Source of the DNA: CAZNLH01 sp964573995
Lineage (GTDB): Bacteria; Gemmatimonadota; CAZMKB01; CAZNLH01
Direction of reading: 5' to 3'
DNA: 64,000 bases
Assembly (NCBI GenBank): GCA_964573995.1
Contig: CAZNLH010000013.1
Location: forward strand, 11,941-75,940
Shown piece by piece: positions 35,831 through 43,377 of the stretch (position 1 is the first letter of the stretch; the number at the start of each line of letters is the position of its first letter). Under the pieces are notes generated by a model, which ran no database searches, was not told the DNA's origin, and saw only the letters and a list, made by a program, of their open reading frames with translations. A program made the position numbers and the translations under genes.

Positions 35831-35860
35831 AGTATACTACCTCATCGACTTTGATGTCAA
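35831..35860 (-). promoter_or_regulatory. Sigma-70 promoter of the lamin-tail protein gene
   Basis: The minus strand has TTGACA, an 18-bp spacer and TATACT (five of six). The predicted start near 35824 gives a leader of about 60 nt to GTG 35763. Confidence 0.75.
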
Positions 35861-36089
35861 GGATAATCGCCCGCGGCTGCCGCTCCCATTATTCCCGCGA
35901 TCCAGTACCCAGGATCCGCCGCCTCGTGACGATCAAGAACGACAACCTGCCGGGCCGAGGACCTCTTACCCCTGTCTTACTCGAGAGATCCCCCCATCCA
36001 CCCGTCTCCTGCCAGGCAAACTCCCATCACACGTACCCGCCTTGACATTGGCTGATTCCCCAAGGAGATGCGGCGCCGGAGCATGCCCA
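35861..36089. other. Intergenic stretch without recognised features
   Basis: Between this promoter and the end of the HAD gene I see no gene, tRNA or clear terminator. The sequence is GC-rich and C-rich on the plus strand. Confidence 0.4.
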
Positions 36090-36560
36090 CTAAGATCGGA
36101 GCGTTGCGACCAGCCTAAGTGGATGGATCAGGAGATCAAGGGCATCCACAATGCTGCGGCATACAATATCGGCAGACTGCAGTGCCTCCATCGCCACGCC
36201 TTCCTCGAGCACGACCGCAATCCCAAGCGCAGCCGCTCCGAGCATCAATCGGTCGTTACGGCCGTTGCCGATGCAGGCCAGGCCATCCGGTCCCAGTTGC
36301 CGGATGTACTCGAGTTTCCCGCGCGCCTGCTCATCAGGTGGAAGGAGGCCAAGGATGCACCCGCTGTCCCCGAGTTCCGAACACACGGTACCGAAGGTGT
36401 CCGCTGTAAGGACATGTATCTCCAGTAGTTCGAGGAGTTCTTTCAGGCGTTCACGCACACCGCCTATGAGCCTGCCGTCCCTTGCCAGGGTGCCGTTGAA
36501 ATCAAGGACAAGCCGGTCGAGGCGGAGTGTGTGATATCCGGGGATTTCAATTTCTATCAT
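36090..36560 (-). CDS. HAD-superfamily protein of the soluble P-type-ATPase-like group (COG4087-like)
   Basis: The 156-residue protein is a minimal HAD fold without a cap. Motif I is LDFNGTLA, with Asn where most HAD phosphatases have the second Asp; motif II is VLTADTFGT, and motif IV is IGNGRNDRLML. This pattern, with HVLTADTFGT and a C-terminal LLIHPLRLVATLRS, fits the group called soluble P-type ATPases. Asn in place of the acid/base Asp suggests weak or altered phosphatase activity. It follows the homocysteine methyltransferase gene by 4 bp, last in the operon. Its substrate and link to methyl transfer are unknown. Confidence 0.75.
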   Translation of the reverse strand: MIEIEIPGYHTLRLDRLVLDFNGTLARDGRLIGGVRERLKELLELLEIHVLTADTFGTVCSELGDSGCILGLLPPDEQARGKLEYIRQLGPDGLACIGNGRNDRLMLGAAALGIAVVLEEGVAMEALQSADIVCRSIVDALDLLIHPLRLVATLRS

Positions 36561-36564
36561 CTTA

Positions 36565-37479
36565 TTATCGATGTGATCTCCCCGAATGGGAGTCGACTGC
36601 GCGGCGGATTGCCCGGATATGTTCAGGAGTGGTCCCGCAGCACCCGCCGATTATCGAAACACCAGCCTCTATCAGGGAGGGGACCTTTTCCGCGAACAGA
36701 TCCGGCCCTTCGTCGTAACGGAGTCCGCCCTCCACGGCTACCGGCACCCCGGCATTGGACTGGATAATGATGGGCAGGGAGGTATGAGAATTCAACTCCG
36801 CTGCTATCTCTACCATCTCCTCGATCCCGTTGCCACAGTTGGATCCTATGACGTCTGCCCCCGCATCCTCGAGACCGCCGGCCGCTTCATCCACGCTCAC
36901 TCCCATGATCGTATAAAATCCCCAGCCGGTCTTATCGAAGGTCATGGTCGCCATGACCGGCACTTCCACAGACACCTCCTTCGCGGCCTTGACGGCCAAG
37001 ACGGCCTCCCTCAGATCGGTCATAGTCTCTACGCATAACACGTCCACACCGGCCGAAATGAGCGCCCTCATCTGTCGTTCGAACGACCGGTATACCGTGT
37101 CAGGCTCGGTATCCCCGTACGGCAGCAATATCCTTGTCGATGGCCCGCATGAGCCGGATACGTAAGCCAGGTCGCCCACTGTACTCCTCACGGCCGAAAC
37201 CGCGCTCGCGATGATCTCTTCGGTCCTATCCTCCAGATGATACTCGGAGAGTTTCAGTGGAGAGGCGCCGAACGTGTTGGCCTGGACGATCTCGGCGCCC
37301 GCCTCGAGATATAGCGAGGCGATCTCCTCGAGGATATCCGGCTTCTCGATGTTGAACGACTCGGGACAACCACCGGGCTCAAGCCCTCTTTGAAACAACA
37401 TCGTCCCCATCGCACCGTCCGAGACCAGGATCTCACCACGCCGCAGGCGTACAAGGATCGATGGCATCCCGTCATCCAT
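36565..37479 (-). CDS. Free-standing homocysteine S-methyltransferase domain protein
   Basis: The 304-residue protein equals the N-terminal homocysteine-binding domain of MetH. DGAMGTML opens the barrel, and the three zinc cysteines are in GSNCGNG (Cys215) and GGCCGTTPEH (Cys280, Cys281). It has no folate, cobalamin or activation domain. The gene overlaps the corrinoid protein gene by 8 bp. It probably takes the methyl group from methyl-cobalamin on that protein and gives it to homocysteine, making methionine. Other family members use betaine or S-methylmethionine directly, so a direct donor cannot be excluded. Both protein context and operon favour the corrinoid route. Confidence 0.9.
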   Translation of the reverse strand: MDDGMPSILVRLRRGEILVSDGAMGTMLFQRGLEPGGCPESFNIEKPDILEEIASLYLEAGAEIVQANTFGASPLKLSEYHLEDRTEEIIASAVSAVRSTVGDLAYVSGSCGPSTRILLPYGDTEPDTVYRSFERQMRALISAGVDVLCVETMTDLREAVLAVKAAKEVSVEVPVMATMTFDKTGWGFYTIMGVSVDEAAGGLEDAGADVIGSNCGNGIEEMVEIAAELNSHTSLPIIIQSNAGVPVAVEGGLRYDEGPDLFAEKVPSLIEAGVSIIGGCCGTTPEHIRAIRRAVDSHSGRSHR

Positions 37480-38113
37480 TGATCAAACCCTTTACTCGCT
37501 CAACAGCGCTTGCGGCATCAAAGGCATAGGCATCTGCGCCTATCTCCCTGGCAAATTCCTCGGTGACCGCCGCACCTCCGATTATCGTCTTGACCGACCT
37601 GCAAGACCTCTTCTCCTTCAAGGCCTCGTTTACCTCCTTCATGACGGGCATAGTAGTCGTCAGCAAGGCCGACATACCTATCACCTGCGCACCGCCCGAT
37701 TCAACGGCCTCCACGAATTCAACCGGCAACACGTCCTTGCCAAGATCGATCACCTCGAATCCGGCGCCCTTCAACATGATTCCCACCAGGTTCTTCCCGA
37801 TATCGTGTAGATCACCCCGTACCGTGCCTATAGCCACCCTGCCCATACCAGGAACCCCCTCGCGGACGAGGAGCGGCTTCAACCTGTCCATCCCTGCATA
37901 CATCGCCCTGGCGGCAAGGAGGACGTCGGGCAGGAACATCTCGTGCCTGCGGAATAGATCCCCCACCACATTCATCCCCGCGATCAGCCCGGAATCAAGG
38001 ATCTCCTTGGGGTGTATTCCGCGATCTATCGCCTCGCAGGTGAGCCTGTGCACTACCTCGTCCTCCCCGAGTTGAAGGGATTCGGCTATTCGATTCAAGA
38101 TTTCCATGTCCAT
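37472..38113 (-). CDS. Corrinoid (B12)-binding methyl-carrier protein
   Basis: The 213-residue MtbC/MttC-type protein has a helical B12 cap (residues 1-85) and a Rossmann B12 domain. The cobalt-ligand motif DxHxxG is DLHDIG (101-106, His103), followed by SALLTTTMP and GGAAV motifs. It carries a methyl group on cobalt between methyltransferases. The start chosen is ATG 38113 (GGAG 6 nt upstream); ATG 38125 and 38107 are alternatives. It sits between the activation-domain-like gene (66 bp upstream) and the homocysteine methyltransferase gene (8-bp overlap), so it is the likely shared carrier. Confidence 0.92.
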   Translation of the reverse strand: MDMEILNRIAESLQLGEDEVVHRLTCEAIDRGIHPKEILDSGLIAGMNVVGDLFRRHEMFLPDVLLAARAMYAGMDRLKPLLVREGVPGMGRVAIGTVRGDLHDIGKNLVGIMLKGAGFEVIDLGKDVLPVEFVEAVESGGAQVIGMSALLTTTMPVMKEVNEALKEKRSCRSVKTIIGGAAVTEEFAREIGADAYAFDAASAVERVKGLING

Positions 38114-38179
38114 TCTCCACTCCATTTCACCGCGTCGATGATCGCCGCGCCACCGATCTCGATGAAGATGTGCATCGAT

Positions 38180-38893
38180 TCAGCCGGTCGACAATCTAAC
38201 CGAATTTATCCTGCAGGTACGGGTGCGGCAATATCTGCAAAAGGAGTAGTTCCCGTCGATACGATGGATCTCGCCCTTGCCCCCCACCAGTACACCGCTG
38301 ACGGACTTGAGCGGTCTCATCAAGAAACTCTCGTTCAATGATATCCCGATCCTCTGCGGTTGGAGGTGTTCGAATAGGCTTCCCTGGGCACTGATGTGCC
38401 AACCGCAATAGCCGGGACTGTACCCAAGGACGACGTAATCCGGTGGCGCTACTCCCTCATCAATTGCATCACCCGTGAGACCACTCTCCAGTTCTTCCAC
38501 GGCACGCTCAGCAGCGAGGGATGTCACGGCGTCAAGCATTGCACCGAGGGGAAAGTCATCGGCATCGAAGAGTCCGCCTATCCTGCCGCTTACCTCCTCC
38601 CCCAACGTTACGGCAAACAGGGCGAGGCGCTCCGCGCGGGGATAGATTCGCCGGAGGGGGGCTTCCCGCGAGTTTCTCCCCTCGCCGTCAAATACCGGCC
38701 CGAATTCCTCCCTGGAGACTCCTTGTACCAATCCCACCGGCCTTGCACTGTCTAAAAAGATACCAACCGCCTGATCAAAGAGCCGCTTTACCTTGAATCC
38801 CACCCCATCTCCATCCCTGTGCCCCAACCTTCGGTAAACGGAATCTGCCCGAGGTGTGATGGCAGCCGGGTCCAATCGAATGATCCTGCTCAC
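38180..38893 (-). CDS. MetH activation-domain-like protein, probable corrinoid reactivase
   Basis: The 237-residue protein resembles the vitamin B12-dependent methionine synthase activation domain, free-standing. It has GYSPGYCGWHISAQG, then RIGISLNESFLMRPLKSVSGVLV, matching the MetH pattern of a GYP motif and LTESFAMxPxxSVSG. In MetH this domain binds S-adenosylmethionine and reductively remethylates inactive cob(II)alamin. The end, SFCRYCRTRTC, has a CxxC-x4-C group that could bind a metal and is not part of standard MetH domains. The ATG overlaps the mttB-like stop as ATGA, tying it to that gene. Confidence 0.8.
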   Translation of the reverse strand: MSRIIRLDPAAITPRADSVYRRLGHRDGDGVGFKVKRLFDQAVGIFLDSARPVGLVQGVSREEFGPVFDGEGRNSREAPLRRIYPRAERLALFAVTLGEEVSGRIGGLFDADDFPLGAMLDAVTSLAAERAVEELESGLTGDAIDEGVAPPDYVVLGYSPGYCGWHISAQGSLFEHLQPQRIGISLNESFLMRPLKSVSGVLVGGKGEIHRIDGNYSFCRYCRTRTCRINSVRLSTG

Positions 38894-40353
38894 GGCGAGA
38901 CCTCCGGCAGGCTATCCTGACCGAAACAACGAGCCTCTGTCTGCATCAGCCTCGTCAATTCCACCTTCACATCATCCGGTAGGCTCGAGGGACTGTAACT
39001 CTTCTGGAGTCTTTCCACTTCTCTATGGGCTCGCTCCAACATCGACATCCCTCCCTCTTCCTTCCATCGAGACCTGTTCGCCCTATCGATGACCGCCCCC
39101 GGGAAGAAGTGCTCCTCGCGTAGATAACGCCTGGTATGCTCGGAGATCAAGAGGTGGCCCTCGCGGAGCAATTCCTGGAAGAGGGGCAGCAGCGGAAAAT
39201 CTTCCTCCCTCTCATGGACCCCCTCGATCAATCTCAAGGCCATGCCGCATATCTCGTTGTCCACGACCAGCTTCTCCAGGCTCTGGCAACTCTCGAAATC
39301 GATCATGCCGGGGCCGGAGACATTATTGATGCCTGCCAGGGCAGCCAGGGTCGCTCCAATTCCGCTTTCAAGGCCGGCCTGGGCATCGAGTTGCTTCGCA
39401 TCGCTCAGCGAGATATAAGCCTGGGTCGGCAATCCGAGATACTTGCCCACTTCATTGTATGCACAATCTATCATCATCGTCTCGATTGCTCCCATCGGCG
39501 TAGTCTCGTAACGCACGTCGAATATGGCCGGAGATCCGCCGTAAAGGACCGGCGTGCCGGGCCTCGTCAATTGGCTGATGACGAGGCCGCTCAGGGTCTC
39601 CGCCGTGTGCTGCACGATCGTCCCGGTCATGGTGACAGGCGCCATGAAGCCGGAAAGGGGCATCGATATGAATTCGACGGGTATCCCGTGCCTGGCGCAA
39701 TCCATCAAGTTCTGGGAGGTGACCTTGCTCCACTTTAAAGGAGAAGTCGGGCAGCAGGAGAAGACGGTTAGCGGTTTCTCCGCGAGCGCGGCCTCCGTCC
39801 CCCGCACAGCGACCTGTAGGTCCTTCATGACGTTGAAGGAGGCCACGGTAAAGGCGCCCGTGACCACCGGCTTCTCACCGTGGGCAAGACTCAGGTAGAG
39901 CCTGTAACTGTCGGATATCCCCTCGGGTACGTCCGCCGGTATGAGGGCTGTGCTCTGCGATGCGATATGATCGAGTTGGCCGACGACCTTTACATAATTG
40001 ATATAATCGGCCGTGGTCGGCCTTCTCATATCATTTGAATCATAATCGAGGATATTCAGAGCGGCGGAACCCGGCGTAAAGTAGACGTTGTCCCCCTCGA
40101 GGCAATGGGTCTCACGTCCGTTTACGTCATAGAGCCTGAAAGACCCGGGCGCCGAATCCAGTGCGCCTTTAACGAGGTCCTCCGTCAGGGTAATCCTGGC
40201 CTCGCCCCCGCTCATAGTCGCCCCGTGGTCCGCCAGCATCGACACGGCCTCCTCGTTCTGCACCTCTATACCAAGGCCGCATAGCAGTCCCACAGCCTCC
40301 GAGACGATCCTCCCGATCGTCTCGTCACCGAGAAATTTTACACATGGTCTCAT
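38890..40353 (-). CDS. MttB-family (trimethylamine methyltransferase-like) corrinoid methyltransferase, non-pyrrolysine
   Basis: The 487-residue protein fits MttB-family methyltransferases (usually about 480-500 residues). It starts RPCVKFLGDETIGRI and has PTTADYINYVKVV, CCPTSPLKW and VLYGGSPAIFDVR. There is no in-frame UAG, so it is not the pyrrolysine TMA enzyme. Characterised non-pyrrolysine members demethylate quaternary amines such as glycine betaine (MtgB), proline betaine or carnitine, passing the methyl to a corrinoid protein. The substrate here is unknown. ATG 40353 aligns with the family start; a TTG at 40374 and ATG 40365 lie upstream. It is first of the five-gene operon, 75 bp after the frameshifted DUF1207 gene. 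Confidence 0.9.
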   Translation of the reverse strand: MRPCVKFLGDETIGRIVSEAVGLLCGLGIEVQNEEAVSMLADHGATMSGGEARITLTEDLVKGALDSAPGSFRLYDVNGRETHCLEGDNVYFTPGSAALNILDYDSNDMRRPTTADYINYVKVVGQLDHIASQSTALIPADVPEGISDSYRLYLSLAHGEKPVVTGAFTVASFNVMKDLQVAVRGTEAALAEKPLTVFSCCPTSPLKWSKVTSQNLMDCARHGIPVEFISMPLSGFMAPVTMTGTIVQHTAETLSGLVISQLTRPGTPVLYGGSPAIFDVRYETTPMGAIETMMIDCAYNEVGKYLGLPTQAYISLSDAKQLDAQAGLESGIGATLAALAGINNVSGPGMIDFESCQSLEKLVVDNEICGMALRLIEGVHEREEDFPLLPLFQELLREGHLLISEHTRRYLREEHFFPGAVIDRANRSRWKEEGGMSMLERAHREVERLQKSYSPSSLPDDVKVELTRLMQTEARCFGQDSLPEVSP

Positions 40354-40428
40354 ACAAGGAGCCATCCTTTCCAATTACGCGCCACGCAAGATGCCCCGGC
40401 GAAGGAATTTCGCAGCCACCTGGATCGA

Positions 40429-41375
40429 TCATATCTCAAACTGAATCTCCATCCCGAAGTTCTCGATCTTCTCCGTGTTGAAAAACTGGCCGAACGGGAC
40501 GTATCCCCTCAGGTAAACGAGGAAGAACCGAAAGCGCTGCGGTCCCACAAGGCTCTTCATTTCCACGCCCTCCTTAGTGCTCATGGTCACTCCCCATCCC
40601 CTCTCCTCAAAGGACTTGAAATCTGCGGCAAGGACCGGCTTCACCTGTGCCTGCCTCAACAACGTCCAACGCCAGCCGGCCCCGCAGAATTCAAACCCCC
40701 AATGGGCCAGGCCAGGGGCCAGCTCAGGGGTGTAATGAATCAAGCGCCCTGCACCACCGTACAGGCGCCACCAATCACCCTCGATGGAAAAGAGCACGTC
40801 CGAGGCCTCGAAACTGATATCGACCCGATCGACCCCGGTGTTGTGAAGGAGAAATTCGTCCCCGAGATGGCTGCTCTGGTGGAAGAACCTCATCCTAACG
40901 GAGAACGACCGGGCCGGCACGTAACCGGTATCCCCACAATGAAGTCAGAATTGATCAGGTCCACCGATGATTTACTAAGATTGAATTGGGAGAAGGTTCC
41001 TGCATGAACGTTTACCTGAATTCCGTCACAGCCCCCGTACCTTCGGATCGCCCAGAGCCCGAAGGTGCCGCCGAATCCCACCACACCTGCATTGATGACG
41101 TTTCCCTGTTCTTCCGCCGGCAGTGCACTCCCAAGAAAACGTACGCGCCTGTAACTGGCGTAGAAACGCGGCTGTTTCATATCGGCCATCAAGGGCCTGA
41201 AGAGGTCATTGGGGGGAAGGATTACCCTCACCATCGGCCCCTTGCTCACCTGTTCCTTCCCAGTCGGTCCGTAACGGCACTCTCTCATCTGTTGAGAAGT
41301 CGTTGCGTCCGGCTCATCGGCACGAACGGAGCCCGAAACCAGTGACACGCACAAGATCGTAGGGATTATGAACAA
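40429..41375 (-). pseudogene. Frameshifted DUF1207 exported protein
   Basis: Two reading frames together make one DUF1207-type protein of about 315 residues. The first frame (41375-40890) has a signal peptide ending SVRADEP, then FYASYRRVRFLGS, VGFGGTFGLW and SDFIVGIPVT. The second frame (from about 40920 to 40429) continues with the next conserved piece, VRMRFFHQSSHLGDEFLLHN. The switch falls near 40915-40925 and needs one missing base. The start is a TTG, itself weak. DUF1207 proteins are probable outer-membrane beta-barrels of unknown role. This may be a decayed gene or an assembly error. Confidence 0.75.
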
Positions 41376-41542
41376 CCGTATCGGCCTCGATATCGTCTCC
41401 TCCAGGGACTCTCACTTCATCCGGCATTGGTTGAGTAGCGTACTTAGCGGGACCCATCAAGGACCGTCCAAGAGTGCAAGCCGCTCACCAGGAAAATATA
41501 ACCATGCGCGATGCCTATGGGAAGTATGGTTGGTTCAAACTC

Positions 41543-41571
41543 TTGACAATCTCCATGCCGGATGATATCAT
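41543..41571 (+). promoter_or_regulatory. Sigma-70 promoter of the pntA operon
   Basis: TTGACA (41543-41548), a 17-bp spacer and TATCAT (five of six) precede pntA. The predicted start near 41578 gives a leader of about 70 nt before ATG 41648. Confidence 0.8.
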
Positions 41572-41647
41572 CAGCCACCTGAATATAGACAGGGGTTAGG
41601 CACACGGCATATCACCATCGATTAATCCGGCAGGCGGGGAAATAACA

Positions 41648-42799
41648 ATGAAGATCTTTTTTCCCAAGGAGATCGAACCTGACGAAACACGAGCACCTAT
41701 GGTCCCCACGGCAGCGGCCAAGTTGGTAAAACTGGGGGCCGAGGTAGAGGTCGGGGCCGGCCTTGGGGATTCGATCGGTATCCTCGATGAAGAATACGAG
41801 TCCGCAGGGGCCAGGATCGCGACTGACCGTTCCGGGTCCCTCTCCACTGCCGACATCATTGCCCGCCTGAACAGGCCCCCACTTGAAGAGGTCGCCTTGA
41901 TGAAGACCGGGGTCATCCACATCAGCCACCTTGATCCATTCAACGAGATCGAACTGGTAAGGCGACTTGCCGCCGCAGGGATCTCTGCCATCAGCATGGA
42001 AATGATACCGCGCACTACCATAGCGCAGAAGATGGACGCTCTCAGTTCACAGGCGAACCTTGCGGGCTACGAGGCGGTTATCATCGCCGCAGAAAGGCTG
42101 CAACAGGCCATGCCCATGATGATGACCCCCGCCGGCACCCTCTCTCCCGCCCGCGTGTTTGTCATCGGAGCCGGCGTTGCCGGGTTGCAGGCGATAGCGA
42201 CTGCCAAGAGGCTTGGCGCGCGAGTCGAGGCATTCGATGTAAGGCCGGCGGTGGAGGAACAGGTCCAATCTCTCGGCGCGAGGTTCGTAAAGATCGACCT
42301 CGGCCGGACGAGCGAGACAAAAGATGGATACGCCGGGCAACTCACCGAAGACCAACTGGCGCTGCAACGAGAGGCGATGGCCAGACACTGCGCCCAGGCC
42401 GACGTTGTCATTACTACCGCACAGGTCTTCGGTAAAAGGGCGCCTGTGATCGTGACGAGGGACATGGTAAAGGGGATGAGGCAGGGCAGCGTCATTGTCG
42501 ACCTGGCCGTGGAGACGGGAGGAAACGTAGAGGGCTCCGAGGCGGGCGAAGAGATCATCATGAACGGAGTTAGGATCGTGGGGCTGCGCAACCTCCCCGG
42601 GCGGGTACCGGTCCACGCGAGCCTCATGTATGCGAACAACATCGCGAACCTGGTGGAACACTTCTGGGACGGGGAGGAGAAACGATTTAGGATCGACCTC
42701 GAAGATGAGATCCTAAAGGCATGTCTCATAACCCACGACAACGAAATCCGAAACGAGAGGATAAGGCGAATAATCGAGGAGGAAAATCGATCCCGATGA
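41648..42799 (+). CDS. pntA: NAD(P) transhydrogenase subunit alpha part 1 (NAD-binding domain)
   Basis: The 383-residue soluble domain I of the proton-translocating transhydrogenase has the alanine-dehydrogenase-like N-domain (FPKEIEPDETRAPMVPTAAAKL) and a Rossmann NAD site, VIGAGVAGLQAIATAKRLGA, with AFDVRP after it. It binds NADH and passes hydride to NADP on PntB. Here the alpha chain is split from its membrane part, as in Rhodospirillum. ATG 41648 has GGGGA upstream. The stop overlaps the next start as ATGA. Confidence 0.96.
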   Translation: MKIFFPKEIEPDETRAPMVPTAAAKLVKLGAEVEVGAGLGDSIGILDEEYESAGARIATDRSGSLSTADIIARLNRPPLEEVALMKTGVIHISHLDPFNEIELVRRLAAAGISAISMEMIPRTTIAQKMDALSSQANLAGYEAVIIAAERLQQAMPMMMTPAGTLSPARVFVIGAGVAGLQAIATAKRLGARVEAFDVRPAVEEQVQSLGARFVKIDLGRTSETKDGYAGQLTEDQLALQREAMARHCAQADVVITTAQVFGKRAPVIVTRDMVKGMRQGSVIVDLAVETGGNVEGSEAGEEIIMNGVRIVGLRNLPGRVPVHASLMYANNIANLVEHFWDGEEKRFRIDLEDEILKACLITHDNEIRNERIRRIIEEENRSR

Positions 42800-43377
42800 A
42801 TCTTGCGAAGCGAATCATCCTTGCATGCATTGCCGCGAGCGTCGCGTGCGCAGTTGGAGGTTCCCGGCAGGATATCAAGGCCACAACTACGGGGACCGGG
42901 ATGGGGGTCAGCCATTACATGCACGCTCAAGACAGATTCGAGGGTGCGAAGGAATACCGACTACGAAACCGGATGGGATATTCTCACGGAGCGACTGATG
43001 GAGAGAGGTCGCCTTCGAGGACAAAGGCTGCCGACAGGCAGGACGAGAAGGGTGAGAGCAGCCGCGAGCCCGCCGGTGGATCAAACATGGGGCTGCTGCT
43101 CTTCGTATTCGTACTGGCTATCTTCCTCGGATTTGAACTGATCTCAAGGGTCCCCTCCCAATTACACACCCCGCTCATGTCCGGCTCAAACGCTATCTCC
43201 GGCATCACAATAGTGGGCGCCCTTGTCGCGGCCGGCAGCGGCAACGGAACCACGTTGATAATACTCGGGACCCTGGCCGTAGCATTCGCCTCTATCAACG
43301 TCGTCGGCGGGTACCTCGTCACAGACCGCATGCTTGCCATGTTTCAGGGCAAAAAACGCCCAGGAGAGGGCCCGTGA
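42796..43377 (+). CDS. pntA2: Transhydrogenase membrane subunit alpha part 2 with long N-terminal extension
   Basis: The C-terminal 96 residues (Met98 to end) are the standard four-helix PntA2/PntAB domain, with PSQLHTPLMSGSNAISG and GYLVTDRMLAMF. Before it stand 97 extra residues: a signal-peptide-like helix (AKRIILACIAASVACAVGG) and a polar, probably disordered linker. Family members are usually about 90-110 residues. The ATG 42796 overlaps the pntA stop, which supports translation of the whole frame; an internal start at ATG 43087 would give the standard protein, with GGTGG as a weak ribosome site. The subunit forms part of the proton channel. Confidence 0.88.
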   Translation: MNLAKRIILACIAASVACAVGGSRQDIKATTTGTGMGVSHYMHAQDRFEGAKEYRLRNRMGYSHGATDGERSPSRTKAADRQDEKGESSREPAGGSNMGLLLFVFVLAIFLGFELISRVPSQLHTPLMSGSNAISGITIVGALVAAGSGNGTTLIILGTLAVAFASINVVGGYLVTDRMLAMFQGKKRPGEGP

